A DNA stretch of 63,175 bases from JAPLDP01 sp964628285 (lineage in GTDB: Bacteria > Bacteroidota > Bacteroidia > Bacteroidales > JAGONC01), in contig CAZVNP010000014.1 of assembly GCA_964628285.1 (NCBI GenBank), positions 1 to 63,175 on the forward strand, read 5' to 3'. The stretch's first letter is position 1. The number at the start of each line of letters is the position of its first letter. The notes below the pieces were generated by a model. That model had not been told where the DNA came from and did no database searches. It saw nothing but the letters and a program-made list of their open reading frames with translations. A program made the position numbers and the translations under genes. Shown here piece after piece: positions 40,513 through 49,806 of the stretch.

Positions 40513-41310
40513 TCATTTCGGGATTTTATAAGTGTATCGGCTGATCATTTCGCTCATCAGCCGGTATATCGCCGTCAGATCCTCTTTTTCCACGAGCAGC
40601 CTGAGGTGTTCCCTGATGACGGCTTCGTCGTGCCGCATGGCAGGTCCGGTCTGAACGGAAAAGGGTTCACGTGATTGCACCTTGGCCGCAGTCTCCTCAA
40701 TCAACGGTCTTAAAAGGTCAAACGACAGCCCTTTCATTGCAAGTATCTCCCCTGCAATGGAATACATGAAATTTGAGAAGTTGGAGGCAAACACCGCTGC
40801 CAGATGAGCGTATTTCCTTTTTTCCGAGTCCATGGCGATGACCTGGTCCGATAACTTACCTGCCAGCGATAACAATAGCCGTCTGTTGCGAAGATCGCCG
40901 GCTTCGATTAAGAGGGGCACATGGTCGAAGTTTATGATCCTGCCGGGCGAAAATGTCTGCAAAGGATAAAAAACACCTACGTTGTGCGAACAGGCCTTCA
41001 ATACATCCATCGGCACGGAACCCGATGTGTGGGCCAGCAACTGGTTGTCGTGCAGGGGTAACCTGCCGGCCACTTCTTCAATGGCATCATCGGGGACACA
41101 GACCAGGTAAAGATCTCCGTGCGGTGTTATGTCCCGAAAGTCATTGGTGTAATTTGTTTGAATGATGCCCGCCAGTTTTTTTGCCGAGGCGAGTGTGCGG
41201 CTCCAGACCTGTGTGACGGCAAGTCCTTTTGCGGTGAAGGCCATGGCGAGCTGTGTGGCCACCAGTCCGGCGCCTGCCAAAATGATTGTCTTGATTTCCT
41301 TGAAAGCCAT
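40513..41310 (-). CDS. Rossmann-fold DUF2520-type protein
   Basis: 265 residues from ATG 41310; the 20 codons upstream do not look conserved. N-terminal NAD(P)-binding region IILAGAGLVATQLA with SRT..., VPDDAI and HTSGSVPMDVL, followed by an all-helical C-terminal domain (DUF2520). This arrangement resembles ketopantoate reductase or pyrroline-5-carboxylate reductase relatives. Substrate unknown. It is 28 bp upstream of kdsC on the same strand and follows eno. Confidence 0.8.
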   Translation of the reverse strand: MAFKEIKTIILAGAGLVATQLAMAFTAKGLAVTQVWSRTLASAKKLAGIIQTNYTNDFRDITPHGDLYLVCVPDDAIEEVAGRLPLHDNQLLAHTSGSVPMDVLKACSHNVGVFYPLQTFSPGRIINFDHVPLLIEAGDLRNRRLLLSLAGKLSDQVIAMDSEKRKYAHLAAVFASNFSNFMYSIAGEILAMKGLSFDLLRPLIEETAAKVQSREPFSVQTGPAMRHDEAVIREHLRLLVEKEDLTAIYRLMSEMISRYTYKIPK

Positions 41311-41381
41311 CGCTTTTTGTTTGACATCATGAAGCGCGACCGCCGGCAGCCCATGGGTCCTGCACTCCATGCCGCAGTGAA

Positions 41382-42671
41382 CTACCGGATGAACCGGAAC
41401 GACCGGCCCCAGAAACCGGCCGAGTTACCCAGTATTTCTTCTATCCTGAGCAACTGGTTGTATTTGGCTATCCTTTCCGAGCGGCTGGCCGATCCGGTTT
41501 TTATCAGCCCTGTGTTCAGGGCCACCGCAAGGTCGGCTATCGTCGTGTCTTCGGTTTCACCGCTGCGGTGGCTGATGACGGTGGTATAGGCATGACGGTG
41601 TGCCAGATCCACTGTATCGATGGTCTCGGTCAGCGTGCCGATCTGGTTCAATTTGATCAGGATCGAATTGGCGACACCCATGTCAATGCCTTTTTTCAGC
41701 CTTTCGACATTGGTCACAAACACATCATCGCCCACCAGTTGTATCCTTGAGCCAAGCTTATCGGTCATCAGCTTCCATCCTTCCCAGTCATCTTCAGCCA
41801 TGCCATCTTCAATGGAGATGACGGGGTATTTCTCCACCCAGTCCGTCCAGAAAGCGACCATCTGGGGAGGTGTCAGTTTCTCGCCGGTGGAGCGTTTCAA
41901 ATGGTACACGTTCTCTTCAGGAATAAAGAACTCCGATGCTGCGGGGTCCAGGGCAATGTAAACATCCTCTCCCGGTTTGTAGCCCGCTTTTTCAATGGCC
42001 TGCAGGACAAATTGTATGGCCTCCTCATTCGACTTGAGATCGGGTGCGAAGCCTCCCTCATCACCCACATTCGTTGAAAAGTTATGGCTTTTCAGGACCG
42101 CTTTCAGGTTGTGAAAGACCTCGGCGCCCATTCGCAGGGCCTCGCTGAAGGTCCCTGCACCGACGGGCATGATCATGAATTCCTGAAAGTCGATATGGTT
42201 ATCGGCATGCGATCCCCCGTTGAGGATATTCATCATGGGTATGGGTAACAGCCGCGCATTAACGCCGCCGATGTACCTGTAAAGGTACTGGTCGGTTTCC
42301 TGTGCCGCCGCGTTGGCGACAGCCAGTGACACGCCCAGAATGGCGTTGGCGCCCAGCTTTTCTTTATTGGGTGTGCCGTCAAGCTCGATCATCCGCAGGT
42401 CGATTTCGGCCTGCTCCGACACATAATACCCTTTCAGCTCCTCGGTGATGACGTTATTGACATTCTGAACGGCCTTCAGGACACCCTTTCCGAGGTATAC
42501 GCTCTTATCATCGTCGCGCAGCTCAAGGGCTTCATGAATGCCCGTGGAAGCCCCCGAAGGCACGGCAGCCCGTCCGATGGTGCCGGTGCTGGTGTAAACT
42601 TCCACCTCAACGGTCGGATTACCCCGTGAGTCGAGGATCTGCCGGCCATGGATACTGACAATTGATCCCAT
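41382..42671 (-). CDS. eno: Enolase
   Basis: 429 residues, full length. GRQILDSRGNPTVEVE at the N-terminus, SGASTGIHEALELRD, GGSHADNHIDFQEFMIMPVGA, GDEGGFAPDL, LALDPAASEFF, ISIEDGMAEDDW, LVGDDVFVTN, LIKLNQIGTLTE and ISHRSGETEDTTIADLAV cover the active site. It converts 2-phosphoglycerate to phosphoenolpyruvate. It lies just after the ribosomal superoperon terminator, so it has its own promoter; the best -7 candidate TATTGTTG (42705-42698) has one mismatch. Confidence 0.98.
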   Translation of the reverse strand: MGSIVSIHGRQILDSRGNPTVEVEVYTSTGTIGRAAVPSGASTGIHEALELRDDDKSVYLGKGVLKAVQNVNNVITEELKGYYVSEQAEIDLRMIELDGTPNKEKLGANAILGVSLAVANAAAQETDQYLYRYIGGVNARLLPIPMMNILNGGSHADNHIDFQEFMIMPVGAGTFSEALRMGAEVFHNLKAVLKSHNFSTNVGDEGGFAPDLKSNEEAIQFVLQAIEKAGYKPGEDVYIALDPAASEFFIPEENVYHLKRSTGEKLTPPQMVAFWTDWVEKYPVISIEDGMAEDDWEGWKLMTDKLGSRIQLVGDDVFVTNVERLKKGIDMGVANSILIKLNQIGTLTETIDTVDLAHRHAYTTVISHRSGETEDTTIADLAVALNTGLIKTGSASRSERIAKYNQLLRIEEILGNSAGFWGRSFRFIR

Positions 42672-42710
42672 ATGATTTGCTTTTTAAATTAAATGGCTCA
42701 ACAATAAGAT

Positions 42711-42744
42711 AAAAAAAGGATAAAGCCCGCCTGACCTTATCCTT
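42711..42744 (-). terminator. Intrinsic terminator of the ribosomal superoperon
   Basis: On the minus strand AAGGATAA (42744-42737) pairs with TTATCCTT (42723-42716) around a GC-rich loop, followed by a run of seven T (42717-42711). It lies 22 nt after the rplQ stop. Confidence 0.85.
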
Positions 42745-42765
42745 CGAAGTTACACATTTTATGTT

Positions 42766-43422
42766 TCAGTCCTTGTTTTCTTCAGAGGTTTCGCTTCCGG
42801 TTTCCTCTTCCTGTGATTGTTCGTCTGTCACGGCAGCTTCCGGTGCCGGTTTTTTCTTCGTGGTCTGCGGTGTTTTCTTTTTTGAAACCGTCGTGGTTGT
42901 CTTAGCCTCTTTAGCTTTAACGCCTTCCGTCTGTTCTCCCTCCCCTGCTGGCTTTGCCGTTTTTGTCTTGGGGGTTGCCGCTGTCTCACCCGGCTTCTTC
43001 CTTGTCCCTCTCCTGCTCCTGGTTGTCTTGGTCTTCTTGGCTGCTTTCTCGCCCTTCATCAGTTCGTTGAAATCCACGAGTTCGATGAGTGCCATCTCGG
43101 CATTGTCACCATGTCGAACACCCGTTTTCAGTATCCGGGTATATCCGCCGGGACGGTCAGCCACTTTTACCGACACTTCCCTGAACAATTCCGTCACCGC
43201 CGCTTTATCTTGCAGGTATGAGAAGACCATCCGGCGTGAATGGGTTGAATCGACCTTTGACCGTGTGATCAGCGGTTCAATGTATGTTCTCAGGGCCTTG
43301 GCCTTGGCCAGGGTCGTCGTGATCCTTTTTTTCAGTATCAGTGATGAGGCCATATTCGACAGCATCGCATCCCGGTGCGGTTTTGTCCTCCCCAAATGAT
43401 TTATGGCTTTCCTGTGTCTCAT
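42766..43422 (-). CDS. rplQ: 50S ribosomal protein L17
   Basis: 218 residues. The conserved L17 domain occupies residues 1-117 (MRHRKAINHLGRTKPHRDAMLSNMASSLI and GGYTRILKTGVRHGDNAEMALIELV). The remaining 100 residues are a low-complexity Lys/Thr/Ala/Glu-rich tail, basic at first and acidic at the end. Such tails are common in Bacteroidota L17, but this one is long. Last gene of the superoperon. Confidence 0.97.
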   Translation of the reverse strand: MRHRKAINHLGRTKPHRDAMLSNMASSLILKKRITTTLAKAKALRTYIEPLITRSKVDSTHSRRMVFSYLQDKAAVTELFREVSVKVADRPGGYTRILKTGVRHGDNAEMALIELVDFNELMKGEKAAKKTKTTRSRRGTRKKPGETAATPKTKTAKPAGEGEQTEGVKAKEAKTTTTVSKKKTPQTTKKKPAPEAAVTDEQSQEEETGSETSEENKD

Positions 43423-43427
43423 GACAT

Positions 43428-44420
43428 TTATTCCTTATCCAGTTTATATTTTGTTATGTTCATTCCGAACTCCAGACCTTTCGACTTGACCAGTTCTTCC
43501 AGCTCGGTGAGTGATTTCTTACCGAAGTTTCTGAATTTAAGCAGGTCATTCTTGTTGAAGGTGACCAGGTCGCCCAGGGTTTCAACATCGGCGGCCTTCA
43601 GACAATTGAGAGCCCTCACCGAGAGATCGAGGTCCACCAGTTTGGTCTTGAGCAGTTGACGGATATGCAGGGTGCTCTCATCAAATTCTTCCGTCACCGA
43701 TTTCTCCTCGGTATCAAAAGTGATCTTTTCGTCTGAGAAAAGCATAAAATGATGTATGAGGATCTTGGCGGCCTCCTTCAGGGCATCCTTGGGATGAATG
43801 GAGCCGTCGGTGGTCACCTCCAGCACCAGCTTCTCATAGTCTGTTTTCTGTTCCACCCTGTAATTCTCAACAAAATACTTCACGTTACGTATGGGCGTGA
43901 AAATGGAATCCATTGCGATAAAGCCTATGGGCGCATTAAGGGGCTTATTCTCCTCCGACGGTACATAGCCCCTGCCCTTCTCAATGGTCATTTCAATGGA
44001 CAGCTTGACCGACGGCTCCATGTGGCAGATGACCAGAGCGGGATTCAACACCTGGAAGACCGATAAGAATTTGTTGATATCGCCTGCAGTGAAAACATTC
44101 TGATTGCTGATGGCGACATTTATTTTTTCACTGGTCTCGCTGCTGATCAACTTCTTAAAACGAATTTGTTTCAGGTTTAAGACGATATCCGTCACATCTT
44201 CCACAACCCCTTTGATGGTAGAAAATTCCTGTTCCACACCTTCTATCCTGACAGATGTAACAGCATATCCTTCGAGGGATGAGAGCAATATCCGGCGCAG
44301 GGCATTACCGATGGTAATACCGAATCCCGGTTCGAGAGGACGAAATTCGAAAATGCCTTTATAATCATCGGCTTCGACCATGATGACCTTGTCAGGCTTC
44401 TGAAAAGCTAATATTGCCAT
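43428..44420 (-). CDS. rpoA: RNA polymerase alpha subunit
   Basis: 330 residues. N-terminal assembly domain (EFRPLEPGFGITIGNALRRILLSSLEGYAVTSV) and C-terminal alpha-CTD (LNCLKAADVETLGDLVTFNKNDLLKFRNFGKKSLTELEELV). It is the scaffold for beta and beta'. It lies 5 bp upstream of rplQ and downstream of rpsD. Confidence 0.98.
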   Translation of the reverse strand: MAILAFQKPDKVIMVEADDYKGIFEFRPLEPGFGITIGNALRRILLSSLEGYAVTSVRIEGVEQEFSTIKGVVEDVTDIVLNLKQIRFKKLISSETSEKINVAISNQNVFTAGDINKFLSVFQVLNPALVICHMEPSVKLSIEMTIEKGRGYVPSEENKPLNAPIGFIAMDSIFTPIRNVKYFVENYRVEQKTDYEKLVLEVTTDGSIHPKDALKEAAKILIHHFMLFSDEKITFDTEEKSVTEEFDESTLHIRQLLKTKLVDLDLSVRALNCLKAADVETLGDLVTFNKNDLLKFRNFGKKSLTELEELVKSKGLEFGMNITKYKLDKE

Positions 44421-44465
44421 GTGTTTTGAATTATGTTATCGAAATATCCGCGGGATTGACATTTT

Positions 44466-45074
44466 TTACTTGGAATACAACTCCACGATCAGCTGTTCTC
44501 TAATGTTTTCAGGGATATCCTGACGATCAGGATAATTCATGAATTTGCCCACCATCATATCATTGTCCCATTCGAGCCAGGGATAATGTACGACCCGTGA
44601 TGACAGCAACGAGTCGGTGATCACTTCCAGTGATTTGGAGCGTTCCCTGATGCCGACGATGTCACCGGGGCGTAATGAGTACGACGGAATGCTGACCACC
44701 TCACCGTTGACGGTGATGTGACGGTGCGACACTAACTGACGCGCGGCAGGCCGTGACGGAGCAATGCCCAGACGGAACACGACATTGTCTAAGCGTGATT
44801 CAATCAGTTGCAACAACACTTCGCCGGTGATACCCTTTTTATGTGAGGCCTTCAGAAAGATATTCTTGAACTGCCGCTCCAGGATGCCATAGGTATATTT
44901 TGCCTTTTGCTTTTCCTGCAACTGCATCCCGTATTCCGACTGTTTTCTTCTTCTCTTGGATGACCCGTGCATGCCGGGCGGATAATTTTTTTTCTCAAAA
45001 TATTTGTCGGGTCCGTAAATGGCTTCCCTGAATTTTCTTGCCACCTTGGTCTGTGGTCCTTTATACCTTGCCAT
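44466..45074 (-). CDS. rpsD: 30S ribosomal protein S4
   Basis: 202 residues, with the S4 RNA-binding domain (RLDNVVFRLGIAPSRPAARQLVSHRHITVNG). The N-terminus lacks the four-cysteine zinc site, so this is a zinc-free form. S4 nucleates 30S assembly and in many bacteria represses its own alpha operon. Confidence 0.97.
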   Translation of the reverse strand: MARYKGPQTKVARKFREAIYGPDKYFEKKNYPPGMHGSSKRRRKQSEYGMQLQEKQKAKYTYGILERQFKNIFLKASHKKGITGEVLLQLIESRLDNVVFRLGIAPSRPAARQLVSHRHITVNGEVVSIPSYSLRPGDIVGIRERSKSLEVITDSLLSSRVVHYPWLEWDNDMMVGKFMNYPDRQDIPENIREQLIVELYSK

Positions 45075-45154
45075 ATGATTAATGATATGTATTTAAAACG
45101 ATGTTTGATTTATATGTCTGTGTGTCACCGTTCTCATCATGAGAGGGCTGTCTG

Positions 45155-45544
45155 TCATACCCTTCTCCTTTTGGGAGGACGGCATCCGTTGTGGGGCAGA
45201 GGCGTCACATCCTGTATCTCCGTTATTTCGATACCGGAGGTATGCAGCGTGCGGATGGCGGATTCACGTCCTGCTCCCGGACCCCTCACATAGACCTTCA
45301 CTTTTCTGAGACCATAGTCATAGGCTGCCTTGGCACAATCCTGCGCGGCCATCTGAGCGGCATAAGGGGTGTTCTTCTTGGAACCCTTGAAACCCATTTT
45401 ACCTGCCGAGGACCACGCAATCACCTGACCGTTCATATTGGTGAGCGAGACGATGATGTTATTGAACGATGCCTTGATGTATGCACATCCCAGTGGATCG
45501 ACCCTGACGATCCTTTTCTTCGATGTTTTAGCAGTTTTTGCCAT
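45155..45544 (-). CDS. rpsK: 30S ribosomal protein S11
   Basis: 129 residues: KASFNNIIVSLTN, SSAGKMGFKGSKKNTPYAAQ, VRGPGAGRESAIRTL, and the C-terminal PHNGCRPPKRRRV. It forms the platform near the E site. The 80-bp gap to rpsD holds no gene. Confidence 0.98.
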   Translation of the reverse strand: MAKTAKTSKKRIVRVDPLGCAYIKASFNNIIVSLTNMNGQVIAWSSAGKMGFKGSKKNTPYAAQMAAQDCAKAAYDYGLRKVKVYVRGPGAGRESAIRTLHTSGIEITEIQDVTPLPHNGCRPPKRRRV

Positions 45545-45596
45545 ATCACTGATGTTTCTAAATAATTATCCTTATTCACCTGCCTGTCAGCGGCTT

Positions 45597-45977
45597 TTAA
45601 GCCTTAGGGGCTTTCTTCTTGTTGGCGACGGTCTTACGTTTGCCTTTCCGGGTGCGTGCGTTGTTCTTCGTACTCTGTCCCCTGACAGGCAGTCCGAGAC
45701 GGTGACGTATGCCCCTGTAAGATCCGATATCCATCAGACGCTTGATGTTCATCTGTACCTCCGAGCGAAGCTCTCCTTCCACCTTGTAGTTTTCGGAGAT
45801 GATCGTCCTGATCTTGTACTGTTCTTCATCGCTCCAATCCTGAACCTTCTTATCCCAGTCGACACCGGCGGTGCTCAATATCTTCTGTGCACTGCTCCGG
45901 CCGATGCCATAGATGTAAGTCAGGGCCACTTCACCCCGTTTGTTCTTGGGCAGGTCAATACCTGAAATTCGTGCCAT
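45597..45977 (-). CDS. rpsM: 30S ribosomal protein S13
   Basis: 126 residues: ARISGIDLPKNKRGEVALTYIYGIGR, YRGIRHRLGLPVRGQ and a basic tail. It contacts the head of 30S, tRNA and L5. It stands between rpmJ and rpsK as in other bacteria. Confidence 0.98.
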   Translation of the reverse strand: MARISGIDLPKNKRGEVALTYIYGIGRSSAQKILSTAGVDWDKKVQDWSDEEQYKIRTIISENYKVEGELRSEVQMNIKRLMDIGSYRGIRHRLGLPVRGQSTKNNARTRKGKRKTVANKKKAPKA

Positions 45978-46033
45978 AGTGTTATTTATTGATGTTTAGA
46001 CATGTGTTTATCCGCCACGTATGTCCCCAATCC

Positions 46034-46150
46034 TTAACCTTGTCTTTGTTTGTATTTCGGATTCTTTTTGTTAATGATATATAATCTTCCCTTACGACGT
46101 ACGATCTTATCTTCAGGTGTTCTTTTCTTTATGGATGCTCTTACTTTCAT
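46034..46150 (-). CDS. rpmJ: 50S ribosomal protein L36
   Basis: 38 residues, found by reading the gap between infA and rpsM: MKVRASIKKRTPED, RRKGRLYIINKKNPKYKQRQG. The four zinc ligands of classical L36 are absent, so this is the zinc-free type. Zinc-free L36, S14 and S4 together are typical of Bacteroidota. Confidence 0.95.
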   Translation of the reverse strand: MKVRASIKKRTPEDKIVRRKGRLYIINKKNPKYKQRQG

Positions 46151-46176
46151 GGCCGTGTAAATTAAATTTTCTGTTT

Positions 46177-46395
46177 TTATTTATACCTGAATGTGATTCT
46201 TCCTTTCGTCAGGTCATAGGGTGTCATTTCAATCCTGACCTTGTCACCCGGTAATATTTTGATATAATGCATCCGCATCTTGCCTGAGATGTGGGCGGTA
46301 ATGATATGCCCGTTTTCAAGCTCCACACGGAACATGGCATTGCCGAGTGATTCTTTCACTACGCCGTCCTGTTCTATGGATAACTGTTTCGACAT
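46177..46395 (-). CDS. infA: Translation initiation factor IF-1
   Basis: 72 residues, full length, a single OB-fold: IEQDGVVKESLGNAMFRVEL, GKMRMHYIKILPGDKVRIEMTPYDLTKGRI. It blocks the A site during initiation. Confidence 0.98.
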   Translation of the reverse strand: MSKQLSIEQDGVVKESLGNAMFRVELENGHIITAHISGKMRMHYIKILPGDKVRIEMTPYDLTKGRITFRYK

Positions 46396-46419
46396 AGCCG
46401 TGGTTTCTTACTGTTTCAC

Positions 46420-47211
46420 TTAACTATTGTTGTTAATGACCTCATCAATGTATTTGAATGTTGACAATCGTTCGCTTTTCTCTTTTCTGATCACGATGGT
46501 ATGTTCAAAATGTGCCGAGGGCAAAGCGTCAGCCGTTCTGATGGTCCATCCGTCCCTTTCCTGAATGACGGTGCGCACACCCATGTTGATCATGGGCTCA
46601 ATGCAAATGGTCATGCGTTCCTTTAGCATGACGCCTTCACCCCGTCGGCCATAATTGGGCACTTCGGGTTTCTCGTGCAGGTTTCTCCCTATACCGTGAC
46701 CCACCAGGTCATGTACCACAGAGAAACCGAAGCTTTCGACATGCTGCTGAACGGCATAGCCGATATCGCCAATCCTCTTGCCTGCCACCGCCGTTTCGAT
46801 GGCTATATCCAGGGCTTCGCGGGTCACCTTCAACAGGGTCTTCACCTTGTCGTCGACGTCACCCACAGCGAACGTAAAGGCCGAGTCACCATAAAAGCCG
46901 TCCTTGATGGCGCCGCAGTCCACAGAGATGATATCCCCATCCTTCAGTTCCCTGTTGCCCGGAATCCCGTGCACCACCTGATCGTTCACCGATGTGCACA
47001 GGGTGTTCGGATAACCTTCATAGCCCTTAAATCCCGGGATGGCGCCATGATCCCTGATATATTCCTCGGCCACCCTGTCGAGCCGGGTGGTGGTTATACC
47101 GGGTTTGATCAGCCGTGCCACCTCGCCCAGAGCTCTCCCAACAAGTAAAGAACTTTCGCGGATCAATTTTATCTCTTCCTCGGTTTTTATAGTGATCATT
47201 TTAAAATCCAT
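46420..47211 (-). CDS. map: Methionine aminopeptidase, type I
   Basis: 263 residues (259 if ATG 47199 is used, giving the more usual MITIKTEEEI start). The two-metal ligands are in SVDCGA, YGDSAFTF, VGHGIG, CIEPM and FEHTIVI. It removes the initiator Met from new proteins. Located between secY and infA; adk, often present here in other phyla, is absent. Confidence 0.97.
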   Translation of the reverse strand: MDFKMITIKTEEEIKLIRESSLLVGRALGEVARLIKPGITTTRLDRVAEEYIRDHGAIPGFKGYEGYPNTLCTSVNDQVVHGIPGNRELKDGDIISVDCGAIKDGFYGDSAFTFAVGDVDDKVKTLLKVTREALDIAIETAVAGKRIGDIGYAVQQHVESFGFSVVHDLVGHGIGRNLHEKPEVPNYGRRGEGVMLKERMTICIEPMINMGVRTVIQERDGWTIRTADALPSAHFEHTIVIRKEKSERLSTFKYIDEVINNNS

Positions 47212-47240
47212 TCAATACCCTCCTGCTCTTCAGGCCTGTC

Positions 47241-48605
47241 TTAATAGCTGGCCATGCTCATGGTGCGTCCCTTGATCCTTCCTGTTTTCGTCAGACCCTC
47301 GTAATGCCTCATCAGCAGATGGCTTTCGATCTGTTGCAGGGTGTCGAGCACCACACCAACGAGGATCAGCAACGATGTGCCCCCGAAAAACTGGGCAAAC
47401 TGGGTATTAACGCCCACGAGTCTGACAAAGGCAGGCATGATAGCCACAAAAGCCAGGAACAACGATCCCGGCAGGGTGATCTTCGACATGACCGAGTCGA
47501 TGAACTCGGCTGTTTTCCTTCCCGGCTTGATGCCCGGGATAAATCCCCCGTTCTTTTTCATGTCATCGGCTATCTGGTTCGGGTTGATGGTCACCGCCGT
47601 ATAGAAATAGGTGAAAACAACAATCAGAATGGCGAACACGAAGTTGTACCAGAAGCCGTTCATATTGGAGAATGTGGCTGCAAAGCCCGACAATGCCGTC
47701 GACCCGAAGCGTGCGAAAGTCAGGGGCAGGAACATGATAGCCTGTGCAAAGATGATGGGCATGACGCCTGCGGCGTTCACCTTGAGAGGGATGTATTGCC
47801 GCACCCCGCCGTATTGTTTATTACCCACGATACGTTTGGCATACTGCACCGGTATCTTGCGAGTACCTTGCACGAGCAATATCGACAGCAGGATCACCAG
47901 CAGGAGAACGGCCAGTTCTATGACAAACACCACCAGTCCACCTCCCTTGGACTCCAGCCTCGATACCAGCTCGCCGAACAAGGCAAAGGGTAATCGGGCA
48001 ATGATACCGATCATGATGATCAGCGATATCCCGTTACCGATGCCCTTGTCGGTTATCCTCTCGCCCAGATACATAATGAACAGGGAGCCTGCCGTAAGAA
48101 TGATAATCGACGACAGGCCGAAGAAGGAAAAGACCGAATGAGTGGGCACCTCCGGACTGAACGGATAGACGCCCTCGGGCGGCAGCTGGTTGACTAAGTT
48201 GGCGATATACGCCGGCGACTGGAAAATAAGTATCACCACCGTGAGGTATCGTGTGATCTGATTCAGTTTTTTACGTCCGCTCTCCCCTTCGCGCTGCAGT
48301 TTCTGAAAATAAGGTATGGCCATGGTCATCAGCTGCACGACGATAGAAGCCGAGATGTAAGGCATGATGCCCAGGGCGAAGATGGAAGCGTTTGAAAAGG
48401 CACCTCCCGAAAACATATTCAGCAATCCCAGCAATCCCCCTTTGGCTTGCGCCTGCAAGGCGGCCAGTTGATTGGGATCCACACCGGGCAACACCACATA
48501 GGCACCCAAACGGTATATAAGGATGATACCCAGCGTGTACAGAATCCTTTTTCTGAGATCTTCTATCTTATAAATGTTCCTTATGGTTTCAATGAACTTT
48601 TTCAT
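47241..48605 (-). CDS. secY: Protein translocase subunit SecY
   Basis: 454 residues with ten membrane helices. LYTLGIILIYRLGAYVVLPG starts helix 1; the plug, the QLMTMAIPYFQKLQREGESGR loop and IPLKVNAAGVMPIIFAQAI are typical. It forms the Sec channel. Seven bp downstream of rplO. Confidence 0.97.
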   Translation of the reverse strand: MKKFIETIRNIYKIEDLRKRILYTLGIILIYRLGAYVVLPGVDPNQLAALQAQAKGGLLGLLNMFSGGAFSNASIFALGIMPYISASIVVQLMTMAIPYFQKLQREGESGRKKLNQITRYLTVVILIFQSPAYIANLVNQLPPEGVYPFSPEVPTHSVFSFFGLSSIIILTAGSLFIMYLGERITDKGIGNGISLIIMIGIIARLPFALFGELVSRLESKGGGLVVFVIELAVLLLVILLSILLVQGTRKIPVQYAKRIVGNKQYGGVRQYIPLKVNAAGVMPIIFAQAIMFLPLTFARFGSTALSGFAATFSNMNGFWYNFVFAILIVVFTYFYTAVTINPNQIADDMKKNGGFIPGIKPGRKTAEFIDSVMSKITLPGSLFLAFVAIMPAFVRLVGVNTQFAQFFGGTSLLILVGVVLDTLQQIESHLLMRHYEGLTKTGRIKGRTMSMASY

Positions 48606-48611
48606 TAACTG

Positions 48612-49058
48612 TCAGATTTTTGTTGCAATACCACCATTCGATTCAATAGCTTTGACGGCAGAAGCAGAGAAAGCATGGGCGGTCACTTCAAAACGGCCTT
48701 TCAGTTCGCCCCTGCCAAGGATCTTGACATGGTCATTTCTGGAAGCCAGTCCATGCGAATAATAGGTGTTCAGGTCGAAAACGGTTATGCCGTTCTCATC
48801 CGACAGCTTCTGTAAGGTGTCGAGATTGATACCGCGGTATTCTTGCCTGTTGATATTGGTGAATCCAAATTTGGGAACTCTTTTATGGAGTGCCATCTGA
48901 CCGCCCTCAAATCCCAGTTTTCTCTTGTATCCCGACCGTGATCCGGCGCCCTTGGATCCCCTGGTTGAGGTTCCGCCTTTTCCGGAGCCCTGACCGCGGC
49001 CGAGGCGTTTGCCTTTTTTTATCGATCCCCTGGCGGGTTTTAAATTACTTAGGTCCAT
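48612..49058 (-). CDS. rplO: 50S ribosomal protein L15
   Basis: 148 residues: MDLSNLKPARGSIKKGKRLGRGQGSGKGGTSTRGSKGAGSRSG is the Gly/Lys-rich N-terminus, and the C-terminal domain (VKILGRGELKGRFEVTAHAFSASAVKAIE) is standard. Between rpmD and secY. Confidence 0.97.
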   Translation of the reverse strand: MDLSNLKPARGSIKKGKRLGRGQGSGKGGTSTRGSKGAGSRSGYKRKLGFEGGQMALHKRVPKFGFTNINRQEYRGINLDTLQKLSDENGITVFDLNTYYSHGLASRNDHVKILGRGELKGRFEVTAHAFSASAVKAIESNGGIATKI

Positions 49059-49079
49059 ATTATTAATTTTTTCGTGCCG

Positions 49080-49259
49080 TTATACTTCTTCTATTTTCAA
49101 AAGATGTTTCACTTTATCTATCATGCCCATGATCTGGGGGGTGGTCTCCACCTCGACGGTTTGATGCATTTTTTTCAGTCCCAGCGCCGCCAGTGTTCTT
49201 TTCTGCCGTGCCGGTTTGCCTATGCCGCTTCTGATCTGCGTTATTCTCACTTTACCCAT
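49080..49259 (-). CDS. rpmD: 50S ribosomal protein L30
   Basis: 59 residues read from the gap between rpsE and rplO: MGKVRITQIRSGIGKPARQ, RTLAALGLKKMHQTVEVE, IMGMIDKVKHLLKIEEV. Size and order match L30, which binds 23S rRNA domain II. Confidence 0.95.
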   Translation of the reverse strand: MGKVRITQIRSGIGKPARQKRTLAALGLKKMHQTVEVETTPQIMGMIDKVKHLLKIEEV

Positions 49260-49282
49260 TGGTTTCTTTTCTTTATCCTTTT

Positions 49283-49801
49283 CTATCCATTAAATACTTT
49301 CTCTATGGTCACGCCGCGTATCTGTGCCACCGCGTTGGCATCCCTCATCTGAATGAGTGCATTGATGGTGGCTTTCACCACATTATGTGGATTGGATGAT
49401 CCCTTGGATTTTGCCAGCACATCTTTCACTCCCACGCTTTCGAGCACGGCACGCATGGCGCCACCGGCTATCACGCCTGTGCCCGGCGATGCCGGCTTGA
49501 GAAAGATCCTGGCACCACCGTATTTCCCTGTCTGCTCATGAGGAATGGTTCCTTTCAGTATAGGCACGCTGATCAGGTTCTTCTTGGCGTCATCAATTCC
49601 TTTGGCGATGGCCGCCGTCACCTCTTTGGCTTTGCCCAGGCCGTAACCTACCACGCCGTTCTCATTGCCGACCACCACCACCGCCGAGAAGCTGAAGGTC
49701 CTGCCACCCTTGGTGACCTTGGTCACCCGCTGGATGCTCACCAGCTTGTCCTTGAATTCGATCTCGCTCGATTTAACCCTTTTTACATTTACGTTTGCCA
49801 T
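49283..49801 (-). CDS. rpsE: 30S ribosomal protein S5
   Basis: 172 residues from ATG 49801 (MANVNVKRVKSS), the usual start in the phylum. ATG 49807 overlaps the rplR stop as TGATG and adds two residues, so re-initiation there is possible. Core: VTKVTKGGRTFSFSAVVVVGN, GKAKEVTAAIAKGIDDA, SPGTGVIAGGAMRAVLE. S5 helps decoding accuracy. Confidence 0.97.
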   Translation of the reverse strand: MANVNVKRVKSSEIEFKDKLVSIQRVTKVTKGGRTFSFSAVVVVGNENGVVGYGLGKAKEVTAAIAKGIDDAKKNLISVPILKGTIPHEQTGKYGGARIFLKPASPGTGVIAGGAMRAVLESVGVKDVLAKSKGSSNPHNVVKATINALIQMRDANAVAQIRGVTIEKVFNG

Positions 49802-49806
49802 ATCCA

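Noticed and set aside
42766..43065. L17 C-terminal tail as a separate fused domain
   Set aside because: It is low-complexity Lys/Thr/Glu sequence, and such tails are common on L17 in this phylum.
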